Source of the DNA: Dryomyza anilis
Taxonomy: Eukaryota > Arthropoda > Insecta > Diptera > Dryomyzidae
Direction: 5' to 3'
NCBI GenBank assembly: GCA_951804985.1
Contig: OX638130.1
Span: 81,958,583 to 82,022,582, forward strand
DNA length: 64,000 bases
In this document: positions 10,335 to 21,986 of the stretch, in pieces
Layout: every line of letters starts with the position of its first letter
Numbering within the stretch: the first letter of the stretch is position 1
Notes under the pieces: model-generated
Told to the model about the DNA's origin: nothing
The model's database searches: none
What the model saw: the letters and a program-made list of their open reading frames with translations, nothing else
Made by a program: the position numbers and the translations under genes

Positions 10335-11400
10335 GTCCATCAAATCCAACGAGATTTCCGGAATGCGCATGCAGTCAAAGTCAAATAACTGCATCTCGGC
10401 GTAGAGAGTACGAACAACGGCCCAAGTGATGGATAGACTAAGCAAGATTTAGAGGATGCAAAAGTTCGCCCGGACAGCGCGTGCGAGAAGACGCGCTCTA
10501 CAAATGCTGTCGTTGAAAAACACTAAAAATAACAAGCAAAATAAATCGCAACGCAGAATTGATGTGAATTCAATTGAATGCAGCAGCAATATTGCAGTGG
10601 CACCAATCGAATGGTGTGATGCGGAGAGATGCGGTGCCATGGACTGCTGCATCCCTGGCACATATGAGGAGCTGTAGAGTGAATATTTCGCGCGCATATT
10701 GCATAGCAACGATGCCAGCGCTGCTGCTGCTGAAAAGAAGCCGTTTAAAGCAAAAATGCTGTCAATAAAAAAGAAGGACAGCAACGCGCTGCAGAGAATG
10801 GCCATAGTGCAAAGCAATGCAATGCCAAATGCATGGCTACGAATTTCAATTCGAATTTTTAGTTTTTTCATTTTTTATTTATACGTTCGAAATAAACGCG
10901 CTCGACGACTTAAAAGGAGTGCGAAAAGAACGTAGATGTTAGGTTGCTCCTGCAGCCTCATATGCGAAAGTCAATGTTCAATTGGTTGAGCAGTAGCACC
11001 TAGACATCCGTCTATGCATGCGTCCATACATCCATCCATCCAACAATCCATCTACCCATCCATCCAACCGTGCTTCCATAGAACGCTGCGTCAAACCATT
11101 CTTTTATAAGCGGCAGCAGCATAGAAAGTATCGCCATCGCTGGCTGCATTCAGCACAAAACTATCTATCAATCCGACTGAAGAGGCAGACATAAAGACAG
11201 CAGCACCAGGACAGGCTGCTCGTCAGCAGTAACTGGCTGGAGGTAGACAAACAGACAGGGCAACTGTAGAAGGTTCAGTCCGGTCCAGTACAGTCCAGTC
11301 GGTCATGTCCACCTCTACAAAACCCATTTGAGTGACGTGCTTCAATGTGACGTTGTTCGTGGGTCCATTATGCGAATTGATACAAACATGCACTGTACGT
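10335..11400. other. GC-richer island with overlapping open frames on both strands
   Basis: At 10449-10935 there are four mutually overlapping frames of 64-140 codons, three on plus and one on minus. Low stop density in this base composition explains all four, and none shows a domain or typical codon pattern. Simple sequence includes CATC repeats at 11018-11065 and TCCAGTC repeats at 11275-11305. Confidence 0.5.
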
Positions 11401-11696
11401 AGTTTAATTGAATAAAATATCTGTTAAAATATACGAAGTAGTAGTAAAGGTTGGTATTAATTTCACACTTCTACTTTAAACACATTCTAATCTTTTGTTT
11501 TAATCGTGTGCTTGCTGTTATTTTTATGTAACACCGATTAGAAACTATTTTTTCGAAATATTTATAATGCTGTGATATAACATAAGCTGTATCTAAAGGG
11601 TATCTTAGGTATTAAGTACGCCACTCGTTTCGATAACATTTCCAGATCAGTGCGAGATGGAGTAGAATTCATACGATATCGGCCACTTTCTTTTAG
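11400..11696. other. AT-rich stretch, nothing seen
   Basis: No frames or recurring repeats were seen. Confidence 0.4.
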
Positions 11697-11905
11697 AGAT
11701 ATGGACCATCAAATTGGGTTAACATGGTAGATACATAGATATCGATGGGGTCTTTCGTCACTTTACGAAATCGAATAATTATCGAACAGACAAATATTGC
11801 GATATTGATGCGATAAATGTTTAAATATCGTATTTTATCATCAAATTTTAATGAACGAGTCAAATTTTTAAAAATACAAGCCAAGATTAAACTTTTAATC
11901 GATGT
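11697..11905. repeat. Decayed dispersed repeat R2, copy 1
   Basis: Aligns collinearly with 54620-54840. Shared blocks are CATAGATATCGATG/GTAGATATCGATG, GAAATCG, TTGCGATATTGATGCGATAA/TTGCGATATCGATGCGATGA, ATGTTTAAAT, and a common tail (ACGAGTCAAATTTTTAAAAA/ACGAGAAATTTAAAAAATT). Identity is low, so the copies are old. The many ATCGAT tetramers are part of the repeat, so they should not be read as independent regulatory sites. Confidence 0.55.
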
Positions 11906-12725
11906 TAGTTGGAGGTAACTTCAATGCATCGAAGCTCTACGAGACATAGTAAGTATTAAAATAAGTTTTAAATTAAATATAGCAAATTATTTTCAGTGTC
12001 TTTTGCAAAATACTACCTCGCGCCCAAATCAATCGAACACAATATAACGTTAGCCTGATGATGTCTAGGTACTAGAATGCTTGTTGAATTTCTGGACTTT
12101 TTTTACACCGAAATGGAAGAATATATTGGAAACTTGATTGGCCTCATTGTTAAGATGAAATGTTTCTCGCAGCAATAATATTCACCTCGCTTATTGTGTA
12201 GTGCCTACCTTCACACTCCACGTCGTGTCCATCAATTCTGAATTCGTATAGAAGAAAAAGAGCAAAGAGAATTTTCAATTTTGCAGAAAGGTTGCCAAGG
12301 CATCAATAGCTTCGCTCTCATCCACACTTACAGCAAAATAGATTGAATACAAGGCACATGGTACACGATGATGCACTTTGTGACTTTGACTGTAGCAATG
12401 GCAACGGCCATCGAAATGAAATGATATCCTTCTCTCGAAGTACTTCATGTTTTTTATGCCTACGATAAATACTTGTTTATAACTTTTAAACGAGATGTGC
12501 TCACGAGCTCGAAGTCTTTTGAATGTTTGTATTAGATGAAAAAAAAAATTATAAAACTGCATAAATTAAAAGGTTTCTGTTAAAATATAGACATTTGAAA
12601 TTTTCGATTTCATATTTTTCTTGAGTTCGCAATGTCGATGTTTTAGGTCGTTGTTCTTCATCTCGATAAAATCTCATAAAATCTGATTAAAATGTGTCAG
12701 TTGGACAGTTATTGATTTAACAGTT
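11906..12725. other. AT-rich stretch, no gene seen
   Basis: Contains one minus-strand frame of 95 codons (12275-12562) without recognisable features. Confidence 0.45.
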
Positions 12726-12935
12726 CACAGGAAAAATAATCGACGAAAATTTAGCAACCAATATTAATTCATGCATTAATCAGTCCAGCAAAGATTTTCA
12801 GTAATTTACTGAAAACATTAGCTATTCGTCGTTAAATCAGCAATTGTGGTTGCTAATATAAATATTTGTACGTCAATGCAGCAAATTATATTTGCTAAAA
12901 ATGCGCTGACTAATTAATTTGCTGCATTGACGAAC
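12726..12935. mobile_element. MITE family B, truncated copy
   Basis: Starts CACAGGAAAAATAATCGACG, matching the left end of the full copy at 50732, and stays collinear through AATATTTGTACGTCAATGCA and the central TAATTAATTTGCTGC. It stops at about 12935, just past the palindrome centre, so the right arm is missing. Divergence from the full copy is considerable. Confidence 0.7.
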
Positions 12936-13410
12936 AATCAAAACAAAGCCTTTCCTAAATGTTTTACAGATTGATGCACACATTTATTGTATTTAGTTGA
13001 CTAGCCTGTGTCACCATATTGATCATTCAATATGAGGTATCATCCAATATATCAATATCGTCCTAATTATCACGCATATGTTTGGCTACCACTCAGGACG
13101 TGTTTTCTTTTTATTGGTTTGTGAGAAGTGTTACTGAAAATATGAATTTATTTTATCTACTTTTTTAAACAGTTTATTGGAGCTATGTCCAACAATTAGA
13201 AAGGATTAGCTTAAAATGGCTCATGATCATTAAAATTTTCGATCGGAATTTTTTCGTTCCAAAATATTTAACATTGAATTTTTGTGGGAATATTTTCGAA
13301 TGATTACGTCGGATCATAATGGGGTGAAATATAATACATTGTGTAAAAATGTAAAAAATCATTAATAAAAATATTATTAAAAGCAAATTCTCGGCTTATT
13401 ACGGGGGAAA
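12936..13410. other. AT-rich stretch, nothing seen
   Basis: No supported feature; AT-rich with one short minus-strand frame (13183-13386). Confidence 0.4.
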
Positions 13411-14184
13411 CCGTAGTAGAAATTTGCTCGATGTGTCGTCGGGAAATTATCGGATTTTCAACGGGTAAGCCCTATTAGAGAAAACATGATCATTGCCTTT
13501 TCATTCCCTTATCATGCTCACGATATAAGGTTTTACAATATCTAAACAGTTAATTATCCCGATCATAGCTACATTAGTTGTTCCTCATAAAAAAATGTCT
13601 ATCAGGCAATTATGGGAATTATATATATGGTCCAAAACGCAGCCTATCACATGATGAAGCGTAGCAAACATTTTTAAACGTTCATAACTCCTAAATAACA
13701 AGGCATACAAAAATGTTTATATACATAGAAAATCTTACCACAAAAGTGTAATTTTAGATACATTTATAAAAAATATTAAAAGTATTTGATTTCATATGTT
13801 TTCGGAGCAATATATGTTGAAAAATGCGTATAAATGTCAGGTGATAGGCTGCGTTTTGGGCCATATAGTGATTTAGACATAATGATCACCCATACCTTTA
13901 TTTTTCATATCTTATTTTATTCTCAACATGTAATATTTATTACTAGGTACAACAAATAACTAATACAAGTTATAATATAGTACAGGACAATGGTCGGGTA
14001 TATAATGAAATGGGGAATTTCCCGATCGGTACATGATCATTGCCTGAGGTCAGTATATGAACAGTATTCTGCATTAAAAGGACATCGTGCACCCAATTTG
14101 TTTCCTCGTTAGGGTCTCGTCATATCCCGATCATCTCAAATAATGACATAACACCACCATTTCTACCTACCATTTCTACTAGGG
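13411..14184. mobile_element. MITE family E, copy 1, carrying nested MITE F
   Basis: The left end reads CCGTAGTAGAAATTTGCTCG and the right end is the complement-related CATTTCTACTAGGG. Inside are repeated GATCA-containing blocks (ATGATCATTGCC, CCCGATCATAGCTACATTA, GATCATTGCCTGAGGTCA, CTCAAATAATGACAT) that recur in the same order in 43063-43896. MITE F interrupts it at 13626-13865, between the block AGGCAATTATGGGAATT and the block GGGGAATTTCCCGATC. Without F it is about 535 bp. No coding capacity. Confidence 0.7.
13626..13865. mobile_element. MITE family F (240 bp), nested in family E
   Basis: Inverted ends of 25 bp with one mismatch: TATGGTCCAAAACGCAGCCT and onward at 13626-13650, and the complement of TATGGCCCAAAACGCAGC at the right end (13841-13865). 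Both ends abut TA, consistent with a TA target duplication as for Tc1/mariner-type MITEs. Arms this well preserved in a diverged host element suggest a younger insertion. No transposase frame. Confidence 0.8.
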
Positions 14185-16048
14185 AAGGTCGAAGTGATGA
14201 GTCAGACCTTCGTCTGTTTATAATCTTTTAAAAAAGACTTGCTAAACTATTTGGAACTTACCAACGAAAAAAAATCAACATAGTCTATGTAATATGAGAA
14301 CGTACCTGAAAATAAAAGAAAAATATTGTTAGAATAAATCAAAATTACAGTTTTTTTATTTGTTTTTACAATTCGTAAATTTCAGGGCGTGTCCACTAAC
14401 TCTAAAAATAAAACGTTACAGCATAAATTTAAATTAAAAACACCCACATAGTAAAGTAAAGTGGCGCAAAAGTTTCATGACACCTTCATTAAATGATTGA
14501 CAACATGCAATTACGAAATAAATATTAAAAATAAAAACAATTAAATTACAACCCAATTATTGTTGGACATGTGAAGCCGAACAAATGTTGATATGTTTTC
14601 AAAAAAAAAAAAAGTATCAACTTTACTAGACAAAAGAATTTATTTCGGTATTACAAAACAGTGAAAACTTTATCAAACTAATTAAAAACAAATTGAATTT
14701 TTACGAAAAATAATATGCATCGAAAAAATATAAACTATGCCCGGTGCACAAATGCAAAACTGCAGCGAGTGCAATGCAAATATTTATTTTTTAGAACATA
14801 AATCAAATCAGACTTTTTGAAACTATCTATGTAGCTGGCATGTGGTTGGATAGAAAAATACTAACTGAAATAAATAATGCAGGAAATTGAGCTGAAAATT
14901 GGGTGGTCGGATGGGTGGTTGCTGTAAAGTGCCATCTAAATAATACTTTTTGGGCTGTTGTCGTCATCGTCGTCGTCATCCTCATTTATTTTTAAAGCAA
15001 TACATTTTTGAGTAAAAATTTTATATATTTTTTTATTATAATTTGTGCAATGTATGGCACTATGGAATAAAATCCAAATGAAATAAAACCCAAAGACAAC
15101 ATTTTTGGGGATTATTTGTTATCGATTTTATTTTGAGTGCTTTGCTTTCAGTTTGAGGTTTGGCTTCAAAGAAAGAAAAAACTTCGAAATATCATTAAAA
15201 AAATACATATAATTCAGGTTTAATTAAGTGGTTAAAGATCTGATTTACGAAAACTGTTGTAAAACCCTATTGAGGAGTTTTTCGTTTTGGGAGTTTTTTA
15301 AATTTTGGGTTGCTTATTTACGAAATAATCTTCACAATTTAAGGCCTATTTCACTTTTGTTTTGTGAACTAATTTCATTTTTATTTTTGGGGAAATATTT
15401 AATTTTTGTATGGTTGATTTCATTAAGTGTTATTTCATTGGGGGCTTCTTTTGTAGCGCCTATAAAATAAATATTTGTAATAACAACAGCAGGGAAAACC
15501 CAAAAAATAAAAACACATAAACAATGACAGTGGCAATGACGACAGTGTTGATGGCGCATAAGCTTTTCAGCACAAATTATTGCATATTTTTTGGCGTAAA
15601 ATCAGGCTTTTGTTATTTTAGCGAAGCAGTTGTGCACAAATAAAAACATTGATTTTCTGATAAAAAAAATATATATAAAAAAAAATAAAAAACACAGACC
15701 CTGAAACACATTAATAAATTCACATTTTATACGGTTTCACTGCACAAATATTATTTTTTGTTTTGTTTTGGTGCAGCTGACATGTTTTTAATTAAATCGC
15801 AAATCAAAATTAGAATATAAAAGAGATTGGCGATGCTTCTTGTTAAATAAACATATTTATTTCATAAAATAATAAACTTTTTTGTATATTATAGTTAATT
15901 TGCGCAATGCTTTTAGAGAGTTTATTAAATTGAGATAAACACAGCAATGATTATAATTTTTTGAAAACAATAGAAAAAAATTGTATATGATCTAAAAAGT
16001 ACACTTAGAAAAAGGACATGCATTAAAATTAACAACGGAAAACATAAT
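14185..16048. other. AT-rich stretch, no gene seen
   Basis: Low-complexity A/T runs throughout, with a few 60-80 codon frames (15228-15470 plus, 15332-15559 minus) that are Phe/Ile/Asn-rich and overlap each other. A TCG/TCA run lies at 14959-14985. No supported feature. Confidence 0.5.
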
Positions 16049-16132
16049 GTTGTAAAATTAAATGGAATTGTTTTAAAATTAAACGAAATTCTTTTAAAGC
16101 TAAACGAAATTGTGTTCAATTTAATCATATTT
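16049..16132. repeat. 21-bp tandem repeat, four units
   Basis: Units begin at 16049, 16070, 16091 and 16112 and follow the pattern GTTTTAAAATTAAACGAAATT with increasing divergence toward the right. Because 21 is a multiple of three, the minus strand stays open and reads heptapeptide repeats of the type ISFNFKT (frame 15925-16128). That frame is a consequence of the repeat and is not evidence for a gene. Confidence 0.75.
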
Positions 16133-16157
16133 GTGTTAAAATCGATATTTTGTTACA

Positions 16158-16217
16158 TGCCCCTAAAGGTATGCAGCATTTACGATGTGAAATGCATACA
16201 ACATACATCTAGGGGCA
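16158..16217. other. Imperfect 60-nt hairpin
   Basis: TGCCCCTA at 16158 pairs with TAGGGGCA at 16210-16217. Further pairing of GTATG with CATAC and GCATTT with AAATGC surrounds an 8-nt loop ACGATGTG, with two internal loops. Outside it, ATCGA (16141) can pair with TCGAT (16231). The shape is that of a pre-miRNA, but a tiny palindromic MITE remnant would look the same. Confidence 0.35.
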
Positions 16218-16219
16218 GC

Positions 16220-16540
16220 ATACATTTTGTGTTCGATGTCACCCTGCCATATTATTCATAGGCCTAATTTGAGGGACCAAACTTTATAAAACCGGGATAA
16301 GCAGTAATTAGCATGTTATCGAATGGTCGATATGAAAATCTTTAAAAAATTAAAACTGCCTGATGGTCAATGTGTTTTATAAATATACCCCATAATATAT
16401 TTTCATGTTGTTTTTAAATAGAATTTAAATACGATTTAAAATGTAAACTCTATATAAAATAAATTTATATTTAAAAAATATTTATACTTTAATTAATACA
16501 CAGCCTATTTTATATGCTCGGCCATAATACAGCAATTACG
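16220..16540. other. AT-rich stretch, nothing seen
   Basis: No frames or repeats recognised. Confidence 0.4.
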
Positions 16541-17370
16541 ATCACCAACTTTTGCTCATCGACATAAACTGCGATAATTTCGCTTAATTAATTTCGCGAT
16601 GATCCGCATACTGCAAGGAAGGACGACGGACGGATGCATCGCTTGCCGCCACTCACAAACAATTATCTTCTGAGTACCGTGCACAGAATGCACTAAATGA
16701 CCCGTAACCTGCGAACCGCCTGACTCAGCCGCGACTACGTGAAATTCTGCCGGAACAGTCCCGGCAGGTATTTGCGTTTCATTAATGTTGCACGTAAAAT
16801 CGTAAAATGTGCATAAAAAATATAATAAAAGAACTTTTGCATAATCGAAATAGCGAATTATTTAAAATATACATTTTTTGTTGTTGTTGGCTCTTAAAAT
16901 AATTAAACGTTGAGGGCGGCACGCACGCATATTGAGGGATACCTACGATGCGCACTATTTTTAAACTGCACCGTGGCAACACTTTTTCGCCGACATGTTG
17001 TAGCTTCATACGATAATTGCATTGAATGTTTAATCACAGCATTAAATGAACACATGCCCTGACTATGTCCTTCCACATTCCTCCCGCCATTTTCCATTTC
17101 AATGCCGTTCGATGCCGCTTTGTCTGCATTATCGCGCAAAGAGTAGTTTTAACAGTTGTTGCCGCCAACTCTATCCAGCGGATGCACAATTTCGACATTT
17201 TCAATGGAAAATAGCGCAAAATATATTGAGGCTTTTTGTATTTCCTGCTGCTGTTGCATATTTAATTCCTGCTTTGAATGCTGTTGTTGCCACGCCGCAA
17301 GTTGAAGCCGTCTGGCAACTTGTCACCTGGCGTCAATACTTTCCGAAAATTGAATAAATTATTGAGGCTC
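16540..17370. other. GC-richer single-copy island
   Basis: Contains a 7-bp-stem inverted repeat (CTGCCGG...CCGGCAG, 16747-16767) and several overlapping frames on both strands (the longest is 17046-17357, 103 codons), none with a domain. It is bounded by AT-rich repeat DNA, as the other islands are, so possible ancestral regulatory sequence. Confidence 0.4.
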
Positions 17371-19094
17371 TTAACAATTAAATATAATTGAAATGTTCAT
17401 TCAAAATGCATTAAAATCAGCATTATTAAATGTGAAACGAACAGGCTATTTTAAACTGCTTAATTTTGTGCATTTATTGATTGTAAAAATGTTGTAAGTA
17501 TGTGTCACGCCCACTTGTATAATTCACAATAATCAAAACAAAACGAGGTAAGCCCGATATATACTGACGCCCACAAACTTCTTAACCTGAAAACGAATAC
17601 GTCGCGAATGCAAAATAAAATAAAACTAGACCCAGAATTTATCTTCTTAGTATTACGAACACAGTTATCTTCAGAATCAAAAAGAAATTAAAATAGTGAA
17701 TTATATAAGAAAAATATTTTTGATGCTTTTAACTAACCTACAAAATTCAACTGTTCTTGTCTAAGTTATATTCGTCAAATATATTCTTCAGGATTCGTAG
17801 AAATTAATTTACTTAATACACGCAAAGAAAACAACGCTTACAAATCGTTTACGGCGAAAATTTACTAAAGTTCACATGTTTGTTGTAACAAGTAACGTTT
17901 ATGATACTTTTTATTATACTTTAATTTGTTCTGAATGTAAGTTAGTATTCCCTTAATGTGTTCCTAAATACTTCCAAAAAACTTAAAAAAATTAAATTCA
18001 CTTAGAATGTTGCATACTTCTGGGAGCACAACTTTCAAACTGTGAGATTCTGGGAGCACAATTTTCAAACTGTAACATTTAAAAATGTGCTATTCAAACG
18101 ATATAAGAATAATAATAAACGTATGTAAAAGGATTCCAAGCAGAAATGTACAAAATAAAAATAATCATTAAATACAAAAAAATAAATATATAATAAATAA
18201 GTAATAAATGAAGAATTTCTTTTGTACAATGTTATTTAAATGCAAAAAATCCACAAACAAAGTTATTTTGTCTAATTTTTCGTTTGTGAGTAAGGATATT
18301 TATCTTTGCCTTTAATAGAAAAGAACACTTTTATTTGATTTATCATATCGCGATCATATTTAACTTATTTAAATTTAGATGCACACGAAGTTAACTTCTG
18401 GAACTCAAGAAGAATACTCGTGATTATTTTTTGGATAGCCAAGTTGTGGTGTTTCTTAATATCAATAAGTTTTTCCGTTATAACACAAGGTATCATTTTC
18501 AACACAACAGATTTTTCGCTTCATTTGGAAAGGTATATTTATTTGAAACTATTCCTTTGTAAGTCAGATTTTGTTGATAGTCATTATACTTTAAGTTTCA
18601 TGTATTCTATAATTGATTTTTCTCTTATTTATGCTTCCACTTGGTTTGAGAGTTAATTAAAAAGGCATTTTTGTTAACCTTTTTTTAAATATATTATGTT
18701 ATTTTATGGTTACACCGCAGCAACGCATACGTAACCACGTTAAGACAGCCCTTTAAACATATTTTAACTGCCCTGGCTACTATTTACATAATTACCATAC
18801 ATATTAAATACTCCCGCATCGAGCAAAAGCCATAATGCTTGAGCAGTTCAACACTGCAACGGCGCATAACAGAAATCTATACAATAAAAGTTGCCATAGA
18901 AAGGCATCACAAGCCATTAACGTCGCTGCCATTCATGCGAAATGAAGCGCTTAACACACAGTATGGCAAAAAAGCAGGTTAATAACTCTTTAAAATGCAT
19001 TTAAGAAAATCGTATTACAAAAGAGCATAATTGATTTTTAACTACTCATTTATGAGGTATTGTGACGACAACGATACTTGACAAAACAAAAAAA
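17370..19094. other. AT-rich stretch, no gene seen
   Basis: One short tandem duplication (18020-18079, listed separately). The 78-codon frame at 18420-18656 is rich in Phe/Ile/Leu/Ser and has no recognisable features. Confidence 0.5.
18020..18079. repeat. Direct duplication of a 30-bp segment
   Basis: TTCTGGGAGCACAACTTTCA and the following AACTGTGAGA are repeated immediately with a C-to-T change and a diverged end (AACTGTAACA). Two units only. Confidence 0.8.
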
Positions 19095-19835
19095 AAAACC
19101 AGTTGGGAAGGTTAGATCACATGGGAAATTTTAAAGTAGGTGTAATTATGATAGTTAGGATTATCAAAATTATAGTCGGTCTAAGCCGACTATAAATACC
19201 CTACACATATGTGTGGTTACCATTCAAAGTGATATATAGGTCACTAGGGTATACGAATCCTGAAAATAACTACAAACATTCAATCGCTAAAGAATTTCCA
19301 TTCATTTGATACCCATATTTACAAATGGGTAGGTGTACCGAATTTCGATTTTTTTTTTTGTGAACCACAAGTCTTTTCGCCGGAAAACATTATTATCATG
19401 TATTTGAGCATGATGTCAATATATATTTGACCAACAAAGTTTACCTAAGCACGTATACATAAAAATTGATCTTTATATGTACATTTTATATGTGGTATTT
19501 GAACATAAGTGGTCGGATCATAGGTCACCATGGACCGATCTCGCCAATTTTTTCGCACATACAGCGTAGGTATATTAGTAATCTAAGTTATAAGTTTCAT
19601 TTATCTAGCTCTTCAATTTTAAAAGTCTTAGGGATTTCAACAGACAGACAGACGGACAGACAGACGGACAGACAGACGGACAGACAGACGGACAGACGGA
19701 CATCGCTAAATCGACTCAGGAGGTCATGCTGATCAAGAATATATATACTTTTCCATACCGGAGATGCTTTCTTCTGGGTGTTACAAACGGCGTACCAAAC
19801 TGAATATACCCTTTCACTCTTAGTGTAGGGTATAA
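19095..19835 (-). mobile_element. mini-me/DINE-1-like element, copy 2
   Basis: About 741 bp and collinear with 1284-2018, with only scattered substitutions (for example GATGTCAATA for GATATCAATA, and AGTCTTAGGG for AGTAGTAGGG) and one extra GACAGACG unit. Such similarity between two copies 18 kb apart means recent amplification or gene conversion. Structure is as in copy 1: terminal hairpin region, core, TA block and GTCY tract. It abuts an A-run on its left side, a target compatible with Helentron-type insertion. Confidence 0.85.
19640..19703. repeat. (GACAGACG)n microsatellite inside mini-me copy 2
   Basis: GACA/GACG tetramers, one unit longer than in copy 1. Confidence 0.9.
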
Positions 19836-20597
19836 TAACAAAAATAATTATAAAATACATGGTGACGAGAGCTCTTTGTGGTAAGTTAACAAAGTCAAAA
19901 TTAAATTTTAAATATTATTTCTTTTTTTTTGTATCTTGTTGTAGTGGTAAAACTAAAAACATGGTACACAAATTTGTTGCAATGACCAACTAAAACGTTT
20001 TTCGAATAGGTTCTTGTATTGGCTATATGTAATATAGAAAAATGTGGTTTGAGTCTATGATATGCATCGCTCTGGTAACCGAATGAGGTGTCCTAACTAT
20101 AAACTCGAGTGGAATATTTTAATATTTCGCAGTATTTTGCATTGTCAAGTCTGGCCACCATTAATTCACTTACTCCGGCATCATTCCTGCCTTCAATCAC
20201 ACTTTATACCGCCGCTATTGAATCATCGTCAAAGTGCAACCAGTATGGCTGGATTTTCAGCATGAAGCATAGTTCCAATTTAATTGGCTAAAATATGCGT
20301 ATGCATTGGTTGTTGGTGATGGTACTAACAGGTGGTTAATCGCGTTTAAGTTCTGCTGCACGATAAAAGTACGCCGCACAGTGGTCGATCTTCAGAGAAG
20401 GTGCCTAAAATCTAAACCTCTAAAAAGTGATGGATAGATTTAATATTTGCGATGATAACACCGAATAGAAATTTGTTAACGCATTCAACTTATTCGGTGC
20501 TCTAAAATGTTAAATCGTCCCTTATAGTCATTTGGAATAATTTACACAACTAGTGTTTCAAAACATTTTAATATTTCTTTTAATTGTCAAAAGTAAT
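19836..20597. other. Single-copy stretch, no gene seen
   Basis: Two overlapping 60-67 codon frames (20062-20291) in a slightly GC-richer patch, with no recognisable motif. Confidence 0.4.
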
Positions 20598-21077
20598 TAT
20601 ACTCTACACTAAGTAAAAGTTGGGTACGCCGTTTGTATTATCCAGAAGAAGGCATACCCATTATGGAAATATTTATATATACATATATACTTGATAAGCA
20701 TGATTTCCTGAGTCGATTTAGCAGTGTCCGTCTGTCTGCTGAAATCACGATTACAGGAAAACTGGAAGAGCAACATCAATGAAGCTCTGAAATAACATTA
20801 CTTATGCATCTACGTTGCCTGGGATATAAAATGGTCATGATCGGTCTATTTTGACCTGTGAACCGACCACTTATGTTCAAGTACCTCATATAAAACATAC
20901 ATTTACAGGTGAATTATTTTACTTTTTACCGGCTTAAGCTAATTTTTTGCTCAAATATATATAAATAATGTTTTCCCTCGAATTGATTTGTTGTACCCGA
21001 AAAAAGTCGAAATTCGGTGCACCTACCCATTTCTACATATCATATCAAATAAAAGGAAATTCTTAAGCGATTGCAAA
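20598..21077 (+). mobile_element. mini-me/DINE-1-like element, decayed inverted copy
   Basis: Reverse complement of the other two copies, much diverged. Recognisable blocks in order: TATACTCTACACTAAG (terminus), GGTACGCCGTTTGTATTATC (core), a TA-rich block (20672-20690), CCTGAGTCGATTTAGCAGTG, a short GTCY remnant (TCCGTCTGTCTG), ACCTGTGAACCGACCACTTA, AATTCGGTGCACCTACCCAT, and AAATTCTTAAGCGATTGCA at the break. The last part of the element (about 200 bp in the intact copies) is missing. It is truncated at repeat R1. Confidence 0.8.
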
Positions 21078-21083
21078 AGTAAA

Positions 21084-21152
21084 ACAGATGGTTAAAATTT
21101 ATTAATTTTGTTCGTTACCATGAACTATGCCTTGGATAACAATAAATCATTT
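21084..21152. repeat. Dispersed repeat R1, partial copy
   Basis: Contains AACTATGCCTTGGATAACAA, preceded by TTATTAATTTTGTTCGTTA, matching the R1 core at 22790, 56185 and 61960. Only the centre is recognisable here. Confidence 0.5.
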
Positions 21153-21243
21153 CCTTGATACTAAATTAAAAAAAAAAATAAACTTTAAATTTTAGTTTAG
21201 CTCAAAATCAAATAACTTTATTTAAAAAAAGAAAAATATATTT

Positions 21244-21513
21244 ATATTTCGTCGTTGTAGAACTAAAAGTCACCAAATACATTTTTATGAACATTTTAAA
21301 ATTCAACTTTGTTGGTTTTTATTACAAAAAGTATTTGATGCATTTTTAAAGTTGAAATACCAATTGATAGATTCACATTTTCTTATCATTTGGTACAAAT
21401 ATTGAGCTCATCGTTCAAAAATTGAAAGATATATAAAGATTTTTGTAAATAAACAATTGGTATTTTGATAGTGAAGTTGGTGACTTTTAGTTCTAAGTAC
21501 AACGACGATTTAT
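21244..21513. mobile_element. MITE family C, copy 1
   Basis: Inverted ends TCGTCGTTGTAGAACTAAAA followed by GTCACCAAATAC at left and the complement at right (GGTGACTTTTAGTTCT, then ACAACGACGA). The interior shares ATTTTTAAAGTTGAAATA, ATTGATAGATT and AAAGATTTTTGTAAAT with 39429-39662 and 62586-62850. Flanks are TA-rich, so a TA target is possible. Non-coding, about 270 bp. Confidence 0.8.
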
Positions 21514-21986
21514 ACTATTTTCAGTAAAATAGTACAAATATAAGCTGAACTTTGTATCTCGACTAATAAATGAAAAAAATTTGATTTTTGCACGACTTCT
21601 CACAAACTCGGCCACTGTGCAACGCAGAGTCGAACTTTTACTTTTGCTATTTCAGACATTAATTCGTTAATTCACCCATTCAGTGAGTGATTTATTTATT
21701 TACTAGTTATAGTTTTTTGCAAATCGGGTTTTTCTTATTTTTATTGACTCGCTTGTTGTGTTATTGATTTTTACATTTGTAATAAATTTACTTTTGCTGC
21801 AATTAATCTGCTCTTATTGATTTTTTTTCGAATCACAATAATTATTTTAAATTCATATCCTACATAGTTTTTTTTATATTTGTTTTAAATATGAAAGAAA
21901 AAATACATTGTTTTGTGGCAAATAATTCGTGGTGCTTGTAGTGAATATATGCACGCAAACATTTTGCTTAATGACAGCATTTTCCG
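21514..21986. other. AT-rich stretch, nothing seen
   Basis: No repeat or frame. It includes the region immediately upstream of the small frame at 21987, where a TCAGTGAGTG initiator-like sequence (about 21679) is present but no clear core promoter. Confidence 0.35.

Noticed and set aside
10449..10935. Four overlapping frames including a 140-codon minus frame
   Set aside because: All phases are open because of local composition, so no frame can be preferred.
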